43,232 nt of DNA from positions 1 through 43,232 of the forward strand of contig NZ_JADKMA010000036.1 of the NCBI RefSeq assembly GCF_017676365.1, given 5' to 3'. Shown here piece by piece: positions 7,583 to 15,121 of the stretch. Source of the stretch: Streptomyces oryzae. GTDB lineage: Bacteria; Actinomycetota; Actinomycetes; Streptomycetales; Streptomycetaceae. A program made the position numbers and the translations under genes. Positions within the stretch are counted from its first letter, which is position 1. The number at the start of each line of letters is the position of its first letter. The notes under the pieces are model-generated. The model was given only the letters and a program-made list of their open reading frames with translations. It was not told the origin of the DNA and ran no database searches.

Positions 7583-8374
7583 TCAGACGAACTTGCGCTC
7601 CGCGAGGAAGGCCGCGAGCTGCTTGCCGCCGTCGCCCTCGTCCTTGACGACGGTGCCCGCGGTGCGCGGCGGGCGCTCGGCGACGTCCTCGACCTTGGTC
7701 CAGGCGCCCTCCGGGCCGACCTCCTCGGCCTCGATGTCCAGGTCGTCCAGGTCCAGCGACTCGACGGGCTTCTTCTTGGCGGCCATGATCCCCTTGAAGG
7801 AGGGGTAACGCGCCTCGCCCGACTGGTCGGTGACGGAGACGACGGCCGGAAGCTGGGCCTCCAGCTGCTCGGTGGCGGCGTCGCCGTCGCGCCGCCCGGT
7901 CACCTTGCCGTCCGCCACGGAGACCTCGGACAGCAGCGTCACCTGCGGCACGCCCAGCCGCTCGGCGAGCATCGCGGGCAGCACGCCCATCGTGCCGTCG
8001 GTGGAGGCCATGCCGCAGACGACCAGGTCGTAACCGGTCTTCTCGATGGCCTTGGCCAGTACGTACGAGGTGCCGAGCGCGTCGGTGCCGTGCAGATCGT
8101 CGTCCTCGACGTGCACGGCCTTGTCGGCGCCCATGGACAGCGCCTTGCGCAGCGCGTCCTTGGCGTCCTCCGGGCCGACGGTGAGCACGGTGATCTCCGC
8201 GTCGTCGACCTCGTCGGAGTCCGCGATCTGCAGCGCCTGCTCGACCGCGTACTCGTCCAGCTCGGAGAGCAGGCCGTCGACCGACTCACGGTCGGTGGTC
8301 AGGTCCTCCGCGAAGTGCCGGTCACCGGTGGCGTCGGGCACGTACTTCACACAGACAACGATCCTCAAGCTCAC
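7583..8374 (-). CDS. etfB: Electron transfer flavoprotein, beta subunit
   Basis: Beta subunit (263 residues), the AMP-binding partner of EtfA. It starts with the typical strand VVCVKYVPD and contains DEYAVEQALQIAD, VCGMASTDGTMGVLPAMLAERLGVPQVTLLSEV and the signature region VSVTDQSGEARYPSFKGIMAAKKKPVE. The GTG start at 8374 follows TAGGAGAG. It is the first gene of the etfBA operon. A TTACTCGTCAGTA motif overlaps its promoter region and resembles one in front of the acyl-CoA dehydrogenase gene. Confidence 0.97.
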   Translation of the reverse strand: MSLRIVVCVKYVPDATGDRHFAEDLTTDRESVDGLLSELDEYAVEQALQIADSDEVDDAEITVLTVGPEDAKDALRKALSMGADKAVHVEDDDLHGTDALGTSYVLAKAIEKTGYDLVVCGMASTDGTMGVLPAMLAERLGVPQVTLLSEVSVADGKVTGRRDGDAATEQLEAQLPAVVSVTDQSGEARYPSFKGIMAAKKKPVESLDLDDLDIEAEEVGPEGAWTKVEDVAERPPRTAGTVVKDEGDGGKQLAAFLAERKFV

Positions 8375-8434
8375 GCCGGCTCTCCTACTGCTTCGACTTA
8401 CGGGTTCCGGTCCGGTGGGACCGGGCGTCCGTCC

Positions 8435-8453
8435 ACAATATTACTCGTCAGTA
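8435..8453 (-). promoter_or_regulatory. Candidate promoter and TTAC..GTA motif before etfB
   Basis: On the minus strand TAATAT (8438-8443 region) looks like a -10 box about 65 nt before the start. It overlaps TTACTCGTCAGTA (8441-8453, plus-strand reading), which contains the interrupted inverted repeat TACT-N4-AGTA. The motif resembles one near the acyl-CoA dehydrogenase gene. Confidence 0.35.
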
Positions 8454-8605
8454 CATCCAGCACGTGCCCCGTTCTCAATACTGTCCAGGTGTGACGTTGC
8501 CAACGGGGCGAGTGAACAGCCCAACTCCATCACGCAGGACGGTACGAAGCGAGTGCCCCGGAGCGGGATCTCGATCACGCCGCGCACCCGCCAGGCGCCC
8601 GCCCG

Positions 8606-8950
8606 TCATGCGATGGCGAGACCCAGCGCCGCGATGACGTCCGGTTTGCGAGGCTGTCCCGTGGCGCGCTTGACGATGCGGCCCCCGGCGTCGAGCACGA
8701 GCACCGTAGGTGTGCCGGTGATGCCCAGTTCCCGCACCAGGGCCAGGTGCTCCTCCGCGTCGATCTCGATGTGCGCGACCCCCTCGACCATCGCCGCGAC
8801 CTCGGCGAGCGTGCGCCGCGTGGCGCGGCAGGGCTGGCAGAAGGCGCTGGAGAACTGGACGAGCGTGGCCCGCTCCCCCAGCCCGTCGGCGGCCCCGATC
8901 GCCTCCGCACTCACCTGGTCCGCCACGAAGTCCTCCATTCCCGCGTGCAT
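8606..8950 (-). CDS. Thioredoxin-family protein
   Basis: A 114-residue thioredoxin-fold protein with active site C38-Q-P-C41 in FSSAFCQPCRATRRTL and the cis-proline at GITGTPTVLVLD (Pro81). The CQPC dipeptide differs from the classical CGPC, so redox potential and partners may differ. There is no signal peptide, so it is cytoplasmic. The ATG at 8950 has no clear ribosome site; an ATG four codons later is possible. It diverges from the plsC-like gene. Confidence 0.92.
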   Translation of the reverse strand: MHAGMEDFVADQVSAEAIGAADGLGERATLVQFSSAFCQPCRATRRTLAEVAAMVEGVAHIEIDAEEHLALVRELGITGTPTVLVLDAGGRIVKRATGQPRKPDVIAALGLAIA

Positions 8951-9027
8951 AGGGACAAGTCTGCCGTGAGGGTAGCCAGGAGCAACGCTTTGGGGAACGA
9001 TCTGCCGGAGTCGGAAGTTACGCCCCC

Positions 9028-9047
9028 GTAAGTAGTCCGAGTAAGTA
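9028..9047 (+). promoter_or_regulatory. GTAAGTA direct repeat in front of the acyltransferase gene
   Basis: GTAAGTA occurs at 9028-9034 and 9041-9047, 13 bp apart, between the divergent thioredoxin and acyltransferase genes. It could be a promoter element or protein site. Confidence 0.3.
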
Positions 9048-9078
9048 CCGGCATCCCGAGACGAAGGGTTCCCCCGAC

Positions 9079-9798
9079 GTGGCAGATCTCCTCTACCCGC
9101 CGGTGATCGGTGCAGCGCGAGCGTGGTTCAAGGCTCTCGATCTGCGCTTCGACATCCGCGGCACCACCCATGTGCCCTCGAGCGGCGGCGCCGTACTGGT
9201 GAGCAACCACATCAGCTATCTGGACTTCGTCTTCACCGGCCTCGCGGCCCGCCCCGCCAAGCGTCTGGTGCGGTTCATGGCCAAGGAGTCGGTGTTCCGG
9301 CACAAGGTCTCCGGGCCGCTGATGCGCGCGATGAAGCACATACCGGTGGACCGCTCGCGCGGCGAGGACGCGTACGCGCACGCGCTCAAGGCGCTGCGGT
9401 CCGGCGAGGTCGTCGGCGTCTTCCCGGAGGCGACCATCTCACCCTCCTTCACGCTCAAGGACTTCAAGACCGGAGCGGCCCGGCTGGCTCAGGAGGCGCG
9501 GGTGCCGCTGGTGCCGATGGCGCTGTGGGGTACGCAGCGGCTGTGGACCAAGGGGCACAAGCGGGACTTCGGCCGCAACCACTTCCCTGTCGGCATCCAC
9601 GTCGGCGAACCGGTCGAGCCGGAACGGGACGAGACGGCACTCAGCGTCACCGAGCGGCTGCGGGAGCGTGTCCACGAGCTGCTGGAAGCGGCGCAGCGCG
9701 CCTATCCGGCGTCGCCGCGCAACGCCGCGGACGCCTGGTGGCTGCCCGCCCATCTCGGCGGCACCGCACCGACACCGGCCCAGGCCAACGCGGTGTAG
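9079..9798 (+). CDS. PlsC-family 1-acylglycerol-phosphate acyltransferase
   Basis: A 239-residue membrane-associated acyltransferase of the PlsC/LPLAT family, which would acylate a lysophospholipid or similar acceptor. Motif I is N43-H44-I-S-Y-L-D49 (HX4D), motif II lies around KHIPVDRSRG, and motif III is GVFPEATISPS. The GTG start at 9079 follows GAAGGG. Another PlsC-like protein is encoded at 37.9-38.6 kb; the two differ in sequence and are probably not interchangeable. The C-terminal tail (about residues 205-239) is Ala/Pro-rich. Confidence 0.93.
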   Translation: MADLLYPPVIGAARAWFKALDLRFDIRGTTHVPSSGGAVLVSNHISYLDFVFTGLAARPAKRLVRFMAKESVFRHKVSGPLMRAMKHIPVDRSRGEDAYAHALKALRSGEVVGVFPEATISPSFTLKDFKTGAARLAQEARVPLVPMALWGTQRLWTKGHKRDFGRNHFPVGIHVGEPVEPERDETALSVTERLRERVHELLEAAQRAYPASPRNAADAWWLPAHLGGTAPTPAQANAV

Positions 9799-9849
9799 GC
9801 CGCGCCCGGTCTGCCCCTTGCCGTGACCTGCGGACTGCCCGTTCGTTGT

Positions 9850-9990
9850 GGTGGCTCGCGCGGTTCCCCGCGCCCCTGACGGGGCGCATCTCCCCTACTG
9901 CCTCTGTGCTTGGGAGGTCTGCGCCTGGGGGTACCCCCTGCTCGAAGAGCTTGGGGGAGCAAGGGTGGCAAGCGCAGCCCCCATGCGGGT
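9850..9990 (+). repeat. Dispersed hairpin repeat, copy A
   Basis: The core GTTCCCCGCGCCCC followed by tgac and GGGGCGC (9863-9887) is the same as in three other gaps in this window. It is followed by a second block with CTCGAAGAGCTTGGGGGAGC (9941-9960) that also occurs, reversed, at copy C. It fills the gap between the convergent acyltransferase and MarR genes and can fold into stable stems, so it may also serve as a terminator. Confidence 0.75.
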
Positions 9991-10012
9991 ACGCAAGATC
10001 GTCCGGCAAGCC

Positions 10013-10444
10013 CTAGCCGTGCCCCGCGTCCGCGAGCAGGCGCAGCAGGGGGGCCGTGGCCAGTACGCGGTCGGCCTCACCGTCCGAGAGCTCTTCCAGG
10101 CGCTCCAGCAGTACGCCGGCCTCGCCGAGGGCGACGCCGCGCAGGGCGGTGATCCCCTCATCGGTGACGGCCACGCGTGTGGCGCGGCCGTCGGTGGGGT
10201 CGGGTTCGCGGCGTACGAGGCCGAGCGTCTCCAGCTCCGCGACCACGGCGGTCGCCGTCGGCTGGGAGCAGGGGACCCGGTCGGCGATGACGCCGATCCG
10301 GCTGGGGCCGGCCTCCGTCAGCAGGGACAGGGCTATCAGCTGGGTGGGCTGCAGCCCACCCGTCGGGCTGGCCCGGCGCAGCGACCGCAACAGCCGGTGC
10401 AGGGCCAGGACCATCTCGAACGCCGCGTCCTGCCGGGTCCCCAT
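10013..10444 (-). CDS. MarR-family transcriptional regulator
   Basis: A 143-residue MarR protein. The winged helix includes LIALSLLTEAGPSRIGVIADRVPCSQPTATAVVAELETLGLVRREPDPTDGRATRVAVTDEG, shown here only to locate residues about 37-98, with the DxR-type wing D-P-T-D-G-R-A. It lies downstream of asparagine synthetase on the same strand, 72 nt away, and the intervening GATC-rich palindromes suggest its own promoter and autoregulation. Its effector and targets cannot be read from the sequence. Confidence 0.9.
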   Translation of the reverse strand: MGTRQDAAFEMVLALHRLLRSLRRASPTGGLQPTQLIALSLLTEAGPSRIGVIADRVPCSQPTATAVVAELETLGLVRREPDPTDGRATRVAVTDEGITALRGVALGEAGVLLERLEELSDGEADRVLATAPLLRLLADAGHG

Positions 10445-10469
10445 CGCTCCCCCATGGGCTCGTCCTGAC

Positions 10470-10520
10470 CGGATCGGAAGATCAGCAGCTCCCGAACTGA
10501 TCAGGTCTTGATCGGATCAG
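10470..10520 (-). promoter_or_regulatory. Cluster of GATCAG/CTGATC sites before the MarR gene
   Basis: GATCAG (10480-10485), the palindrome CTGATCAG (10497-10504) and further GATC half sites lie within 51 bp directly upstream of the MarR start. GATCAG and CTGATC form an inverted repeat with an 11-bp spacer. This is a reasonable MarR operator region. Confidence 0.45.
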
Positions 10521-12358
10521 GAGAGTGTAAGCGTCGGTGCGTACATGTCGATCCACAGCGCCAGGTCAAGCACCCGCTCCAGGCCGCGCCGGCCGGTCTG
10601 GGTGATCTGCGGCGTCCCGGCCTTGACCGCACGCTCCAGCCAGTCCCTGCTGACCAGCTCGAAGACCTGGTGCGACGGCTTGGCCAGCAGGTCCTTGACG
10701 TTCTCCTGGAGTGCCGTGTGGTACTTCGGGTCCTGCGTGGAGGGGTAGGGGCTCTTGACCCGGTCGTAGACGGACCGGGGCAGCACGTCGGCGGTCGCCT
10801 CGCGCAGCAGGCTCTTCTCCCGGCCGTCGAACGACTTGAGCGCCCAGGGAGTGTTGTAGACGTACTCCACCAGCCGGTGGTCGCAGAACGGTACGCGCAC
10901 CTCGAGGCCGACGGCCATGCTCGCGCGGTCCTTCCGGTCGAGCAGTACGCGGACGAACCGGGTGAGGTGGAGGTGGCAGATCACCCGCATCCGGTACTCG
11001 AAGTCGCTCTCCCCCTCCAGGCGCTGGACGCCGGAGACGGCCGAGGAGTAGCTGTCCCGCACATAGCCGGGCAGGTCGAGGGCGCGGGTGACCGGGTCGT
11101 TGAGGACGTTGCCGTCCTCGCTCATGGTCTGCGCGAACTGGACCAGCCAGGGGAAGGTCTCGCCCTTGCGGGCCTCCTCGTCGAAGAAGTGCTTGTAGCC
11201 ACCGAAGACCTCGTCCGCCGACTCGCCGGACAGCGCGACCGTCGAGTGCTGCCGGATGGCCTTGAAGAGCAGGTAGAGCGAGGCGTCCATGTCGCCGAGG
11301 CCCATGGGGATGTCACGGGCGCGGATGACGTGGGAGCGCACCTCGGGGTCGGCGAGGTCGCCGGAGCTGAGCACGATGTCCTGGTGCTCGGTGGCCGACT
11401 CCCGGGCGACGTCGTGCACGAAGGGGGTGTCCGGGGTGGCGCGCAGGTCGTCGGCGACGAAGTTCTCGGTCTGGCCGACGAAGTCGACGGCGAAGCTGCG
11501 CACCGTCTCGCCGCTCTCCCGCAGCTGCCCGGCCGCCAGCGCGGTCATCGCCGAGGAGTCGAGACCGCCGGAGAGCAGGGTGCAGCGCGGTACGTCGGAG
11601 ACGAGCTGGCGGCGCACGATGTCGTCCATCAGCTCCCGCACATGCGCGATCGTCTCGTCCTTGCTGTCGGTGTGCGGCCGGGTCTCCAACTGCCAGTAGA
11701 CGTGGGTGCGTACGCCGCTCTCCCCGACGGTCACCACCGTGCCCGGCTCGACCTCGCGCATGCCCTCCCACACCGCGTGGCCGGGGGTCTTGACAAAGGC
11801 GAACAGCTCGCGCAGACCGTCGAGCGTGACCTCGCGGCGGGCCAGCGGGTTGGCGAGGATCGCCTTGGGCTCGGAGCCGAACAGCACGCCGTCGGCGGTC
11901 TCTGCGTAGTAGAAGGGCTTGATGCCCATCCGGTCGCGCACCATGACCAGCTGCTTCGTGCGGCCGTCCCAGATAGCGAAGGCGTACATCCCGTTCAGCC
12001 GCTCGGCCAGCGCCGGGCCCCACTCCAGGTAGGCGCGGAGCACCACCTCGGTGTCCGAGTCGGTGGCGAACCGGTGGCCGCGGCCGGTCAGTTCACGGCG
12101 CAGCTCGGTGTAGTTGTAGGTCTCGCCCGAGTAGACGAGGGCGACGGTGCCCTCGGGGGTCTCGGCGGTCATCGGCTGCCTGCCTCCTGGCAGGTCGATG
12201 ATGGCGAGCCTGCGGTGTCCCAGTGCTGCGGGGCCGGCTATCCAGGTGCCGGCGTCGTCCGGACCACGGCAGGACATGGTCTCCGTCATGGCGTCGACGG
12301 TTGTCCGCTCGGACGCCAGGTTCCTGTTGTAGGAGACCCATCCGGTGATTCCGCACAT
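10517..12358 (-). CDS. asnB: Asparagine synthase, glutamine-hydrolysing
   Basis: Converts aspartate, ATP and glutamine to asparagine and glutamate. The start at 12358 gives the required N-terminal nucleophile Cys2 (MCGITGW) with GGAGGAAG upstream; the frame extends 12 codons further but would bury the cysteine. The Ntn-type glutaminase covers residues 2-210 (RGPDD, YNYTELRREL, SDTEVVLRAY). The synthetase domain begins with the PP-loop SGGLDSS (263-269) and continues with ALSGESADEVFGGYKHF and FCDHRLVEYVYNTPWALK. At 613 residues it has the usual length. Such enzymes also occur in secondary-metabolite amidations, but no cluster is evident here. Confidence 0.95.
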   Translation of the reverse strand: MCGITGWVSYNRNLASERTTVDAMTETMSCRGPDDAGTWIAGPAALGHRRLAIIDLPGGRQPMTAETPEGTVALVYSGETYNYTELRRELTGRGHRFATDSDTEVVLRAYLEWGPALAERLNGMYAFAIWDGRTKQLVMVRDRMGIKPFYYAETADGVLFGSEPKAILANPLARREVTLDGLRELFAFVKTPGHAVWEGMREVEPGTVVTVGESGVRTHVYWQLETRPHTDSKDETIAHVRELMDDIVRRQLVSDVPRCTLLSGGLDSSAMTALAAGQLRESGETVRSFAVDFVGQTENFVADDLRATPDTPFVHDVARESATEHQDIVLSSGDLADPEVRSHVIRARDIPMGLGDMDASLYLLFKAIRQHSTVALSGESADEVFGGYKHFFDEEARKGETFPWLVQFAQTMSEDGNVLNDPVTRALDLPGYVRDSYSSAVSGVQRLEGESDFEYRMRVICHLHLTRFVRVLLDRKDRASMAVGLEVRVPFCDHRLVEYVYNTPWALKSFDGREKSLLREATADVLPRSVYDRVKSPYPSTQDPKYHTALQENVKDLLAKPSHQVFELVSRDWLERAVKAGTPQITQTGRRGLERVLDLALWIDMYAPTLTLS

Positions 12359-12381
12359 GTTTCTTCCTCCGCCTCCACTGT

Positions 12382-12401
12382 GTGTATCGGGCACCTATAC
12401 A
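12382..12401 (-). promoter_or_regulatory. TGTAT-N9-ATACA inverted repeat upstream of asnB
   Basis: On the minus strand TGTATaggtgcccgATACA lies about 25-45 nt before the asnB start codon. The TATAGG within it could serve as a -10 box. A dimeric repressor site is plausible. Confidence 0.35.
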
Positions 12402-12521
12402 TCTGCCACTGTGTCACATCCGTGTTTCGGCGGACAGCGGGGGCTGCGCGGAGCATACGAATCACGCCACGCACCGCCCCCTGTTCCGGCGGAACCCGTC
12501 ACTACGGGCGAGCAAGTGGTC

Positions 12522-13103
12522 CTATAGCGCCGTGTCCAGCAACTGCCACAACTGAGCGCGGTCCGTGGCCTGCCGCAGGGCGCGCAGGACGACCGGATGC
12601 GGCTCCGCGTAGAGCACCGGGTAGTCGCACTCCCCCTTCTCCGGCCATACGGCGAAGGCGAGCTGTTCGCGCTCCAGGCTGAACTGGGCGTTCACGCCCG
12701 GCTTGTTGCCCCGCGCGTCCTGCCGCACCCAGCGCCCGCCTCCCGGAAGGCGCAGCGCGATCAGCCCGTGCAGCACGTTCAGCTTCTGGTAGCAGAACCC
12801 CGCGGGGATGCCCTCCGCGCGCAACAGGGCGACCAGCGCATGCGACTTGGCGTGACAGATGCCGACCCGCTTGGCGAGCACATCGGAGGCGCGCCAGGTG
12901 ATGCGCCAGTCGTCCACGTCGGCGGAGTGGGCGATGGTGTCGCGGACGAACTCGTAGGCGGCGCGGGCGTATGCGGCCAGATCGCCGTCCGTCCCGGCGC
13001 TCAGCCGGGCGGCCGTCTCGCGGACCAGCGGATGGCTGTGGTCGACGACATCGTCGGCGGCGAGGTAGGCGGACTCATCGGCGGTGACGGGGGTGAGCAT
13101 CAT
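12522..13103 (-). CDS. Transglutaminase-like cysteine protein
   Basis: A 193-residue protein with a transglutaminase-like (papain-fold) core. The likely triad is Cys83 (KRVGICHAKSHALVALLRAEGIP locates 79-100), His112 (LHGLIALRL) and Asp129 (WVRQDARGNK). Proteins like this may be proteases, amidases or peptide ligases; nothing here fixes the substrate. It lacks a signal peptide. It is preceded by an ARG-box-like motif and a short hairpin, and followed 163 nt later by asnB in the same direction, so an amino-acid link is possible but unproven. The start is ATGATG; the first ATG is used. Confidence 0.85.
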   Translation of the reverse strand: MMLTPVTADESAYLAADDVVDHSHPLVRETAARLSAGTDGDLAAYARAAYEFVRDTIAHSADVDDWRITWRASDVLAKRVGICHAKSHALVALLRAEGIPAGFCYQKLNVLHGLIALRLPGGGRWVRQDARGNKPGVNAQFSLEREQLAFAVWPEKGECDYPVLYAEPHPVVLRALRQATDRAQLWQLLDTAL

Positions 13104-13126
13104 GCCGCGTCAGCGTACGGGGCAGC

Positions 13127-13154
13127 CCGCCGTAGCTCAATGGATTTACGGCGG
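13127..13154 (-). promoter_or_regulatory. 8-bp inverted repeat in the leader of the transglutaminase-like gene
   Basis: CCGCCGTA (13127-13134) and TACGGCGG (13147-13154) pair perfectly around 12 nt. It lies between the ARG-box-like motif and the start codon at 13103, so it could form in the mRNA leader or end the upstream aldolase transcript. Confidence 0.45.
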
Positions 13155-13156
13155 AC

Positions 13157-13170
13157 TGCATAAATATTCA
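13157..13170. promoter_or_regulatory. ARG-box-like motif
   Basis: TGCATAAATATTCA fits the arginine-repressor operator pattern TGMAT-WWWW-ATKCA (half sites TGCAT and ATTCA around AAAT). It is a striking A/T-rich block in GC-rich DNA, about 55-68 nt upstream of the transglutaminase-like start on the minus strand and just downstream of the aldolase stop. ArgR control is inference. Confidence 0.5.
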
Positions 13171-13191
13171 GAACGGTTCAGAGGCGGGGTG

Positions 13192-14298
13192 CTAGCGGGC
13201 CATCTCCTCACGGAGTGCGGCGAGGAAGCCGTCGACGTCCTGCTCCGTGGTGTCGAACGAGCACATCCAGCGGACCTCGCCCGCCGACTCGTCCCAGAAG
13301 TAGAAGCGGTAGCGCTTCTGCAGGCGTTCGCTCACATCGTGCGGAAGGCGCGCGAAGACGGCGTTGGCCTGCACCGGATAGCAGATCTCCACCCCGTCCA
13401 CCTCCCGTACGCCGGCGGCGAGCCGCTGCGCCATGGTGTTGGAGTGCCGCGCGTTGCGCAACCACAGGTCCCCGGCCAGCAGCGCCTCCAACTGCACGGA
13501 TATGAAGCGCATTTTGGAGGCCAGCTGCATCGACAGCTTGCGCAGGTGCTTCATATGGCGCACCGCGTCCGGGTTGAGCACGATGACGGCCTCGCCGAAG
13601 AGCATGCCGTTCTTGGTGCCGCCGAAGGAGAGGATGTCCACGCCCGCGGCGTTGGTGAAGGCACGCATCGGGACGTCCAGCGCCGCCGCCGCGTTGGCGA
13701 TACGCGCCCCGTCGAGATGGACGAGCATGCCGCGCTCGTGCGCGTGCTCGCACAGGGCACGGATCTCCTCCACTGTGTAGAGGGTGCCGAGCTCGGTGTT
13801 CTGGGCGAGGGAGACGACCTGCGGCATCGCTCGGTGCTCGTCGTCCCAGCCGAACGCCTCCCGGTCGATCAGCTCGGGGGTGAGCTTGCCGTCCGGGGTG
13901 GGCACGGTGAGCAGCTTCAGCCCGCCCACCCGCTCGGGGGCGCCGCACTCGTCGACGTGGATGTGGGCGGTGTCGGCGCAGATGACGGCGCCCCAGCGGT
14001 CGGTCAGCGCCTGGAGCGCGACGACGTTGGCCCCGGTGCCGTTGAAGACCGGGAACGCCTCGGCACGCCGCCCGAAGTGGCTGCGGACGACGGTCTGGAG
14101 GTGTTCGGTGTACTCGTCGGCGCCGTAGGAGGACTGGTGGCCGCCGTTGGCCACCGCCAGCGCCGCCAGGATCTCCGGGTGCGCACCCGCGTAGTTGTCG
14201 CTGGCGAAGCCGCGGACGTCCGGGTCGTGCCGGCGCCTGGCATCGGTGGCCGGCGCCGGCCCGGACGCGGGTTGGTTCAGGTGTTGGGCGTCAGCCAC
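13192..14298 (-). CDS. Threonine-aldolase-like PLP enzyme
   Basis: A 368-residue fold-type I PLP enzyme of the low-specificity L-threonine aldolase/beta-eliminating lyase family, which splits beta-hydroxy amino acids to glycine plus an aldehyde. FASDNYAGAHPEIL (31-44), the cofactor residues HLDGARI (Asp196, Arg199) and the lysine in SFGGTKNG (Lys229) are all present. I take the GTG at 14298 as start: it overlaps the end of the SDR gene by 22 nt, and the longer open frame upstream is only a shadow of that gene. Third gene of the DUF6421-SDR-aldolase operon; its true substrate may not be threonine. Confidence 0.9.
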   Translation of the reverse strand: MADAQHLNQPASGPAPATDARRRHDPDVRGFASDNYAGAHPEILAALAVANGGHQSSYGADEYTEHLQTVVRSHFGRRAEAFPVFNGTGANVVALQALTDRWGAVICADTAHIHVDECGAPERVGGLKLLTVPTPDGKLTPELIDREAFGWDDEHRAMPQVVSLAQNTELGTLYTVEEIRALCEHAHERGMLVHLDGARIANAAAALDVPMRAFTNAAGVDILSFGGTKNGMLFGEAVIVLNPDAVRHMKHLRKLSMQLASKMRFISVQLEALLAGDLWLRNARHSNTMAQRLAAGVREVDGVEICYPVQANAVFARLPHDVSERLQKRYRFYFWDESAGEVRWMCSFDTTEQDVDGFLAALREEMAR

Positions 14299-15068
14299 AG
14301 GCGGGTTCCGTTCAGCTCTTCGGCGGGCTTGGTCCAGGTGTCGACGATGGCCTTCGCGAGGTCCTTGACGTCCGTGAAGCCCGCGAACTTCGCGTTCGGC
14401 CTGTCGGCGCGCATCTGGTCGTTGACCAGTGCCTTCACCACCAGGATGACAGCGGCTGCCGGTGGCCCGTCCTCGCCCCCTGCCTTGCGGAAGGAGTCGC
14501 CCAGCGCCAGCGTCCACGCCTCGGCCGCCGCCTTGGAGGCGGCGTAGGCGGCGTTGCCCGCGGTCGGCTTGCTCGCGCCCAGCGCGCTGATCAGCAGGAA
14601 CCGCCCGTCGCCCGCGCGCTTGAGCGCGGCCTCGAAGGCGAGCGAGGTGTGCTGGAGGGTGCGGACGAGGAGGTTGTGCAGGGTGTCCCAGTCGGCCAGA
14701 TCGGTCTCGGCGAACGAGGCCGAGCCGCGCCAGCCGCCGACCAGGTGCACCAGACCGTCCACCCGGCCGAACTCCTTCTCCGTCTTGTCCGCCCACGCCC
14801 GGGTCTCCTCCAGGCTGAGCAGGTCCACGGTGTCGCCGGTGACGGTGGCGCCCCCGTGCGCGAACCGGGCGGCGTCCACGGCCTGCGCCAGGCGCTCCGC
14901 GTCCGCGTCGCAGGCCACCACGGTGGCGCCCTCCTCGGCCAGCCGCAGCAGTGTGGCCTGCCCTGCGGGTCCTGCCGCTCCGGCGACCGCGATCACCCGG
15001 CCTTCGAGGCTGCCCTCGCCGTTGCCCTCGTAGCCGCGCTCTGTCGTGGTGTCCGTGATGCCCGTCAT
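14277..15068 (-). CDS. Short-chain dehydrogenase/reductase
   Basis: A 263-residue classical SDR. The nucleotide site is G30-A-A-G33-P-A-G36, and the catalytic set is Ser161 (LLISALG) with Tyr175-A-A-S-Lys179 in NAAYAASKAAAEAWTLAL. The ATG at 15068 follows GGCGAGGAGG. An in-frame ATG at 15125 overlaps the DUF6421 stop as ATGA and would add 19 residues. Either way the gene is translationally coupled to its neighbours. The substrate is probably a carbonyl made or used by the aldolase-like enzyme downstream or by DUF6421 upstream, which is inference. Confidence 0.9.
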   Translation of the reverse strand: MTGITDTTTERGYEGNGEGSLEGRVIAVAGAAGPAGQATLLRLAEEGATVVACDADAERLAQAVDAARFAHGGATVTGDTVDLLSLEETRAWADKTEKEFGRVDGLVHLVGGWRGSASFAETDLADWDTLHNLLVRTLQHTSLAFEAALKRAGDGRFLLISALGASKPTAGNAAYAASKAAAEAWTLALGDSFRKAGGEDGPPAAAVILVVKALVNDQMRADRPNAKFAGFTDVKDLAKAIVDTWTKPAEELNGTRLWLTPNT

Positions 15069-15121
15069 CTCCGTCGCCTCCTCGCCCTTCTGCCCTCCGC
15101 TGTGCCCCTGGGACGACCCGC

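Noticed and set aside
6689..8494. 601-codon plus-strand open frame opposite etfA and etfB
   Set aside because: It runs through two well-recognised genes and the gap between them, and has no recognisable domain.
10508..12682. 724-codon plus-strand open frame opposite asnB
   Set aside because: asnB on the minus strand has every catalytic motif. The opposite frame is a by-product of GC-rich codon use.
13128..13200. tRNA-like string (GCCGTAGCTCAATGG...GGTTCA...GCGGGC)
   Set aside because: It begins like a tRNA and ends in bases complementary to GCCCGC, but neither the D arm, the anticodon arm nor the T arm can be paired. The inner A/T-rich part is better explained as an ARG-box-like motif.
14299..14796. 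N-terminal extension of the threonine-aldolase-like protein
   Set aside because: This part of the frame overlaps the SDR gene, is very Arg/Gly-rich and has no family similarity. The GTG at 14298 gives a normal-length enzyme.
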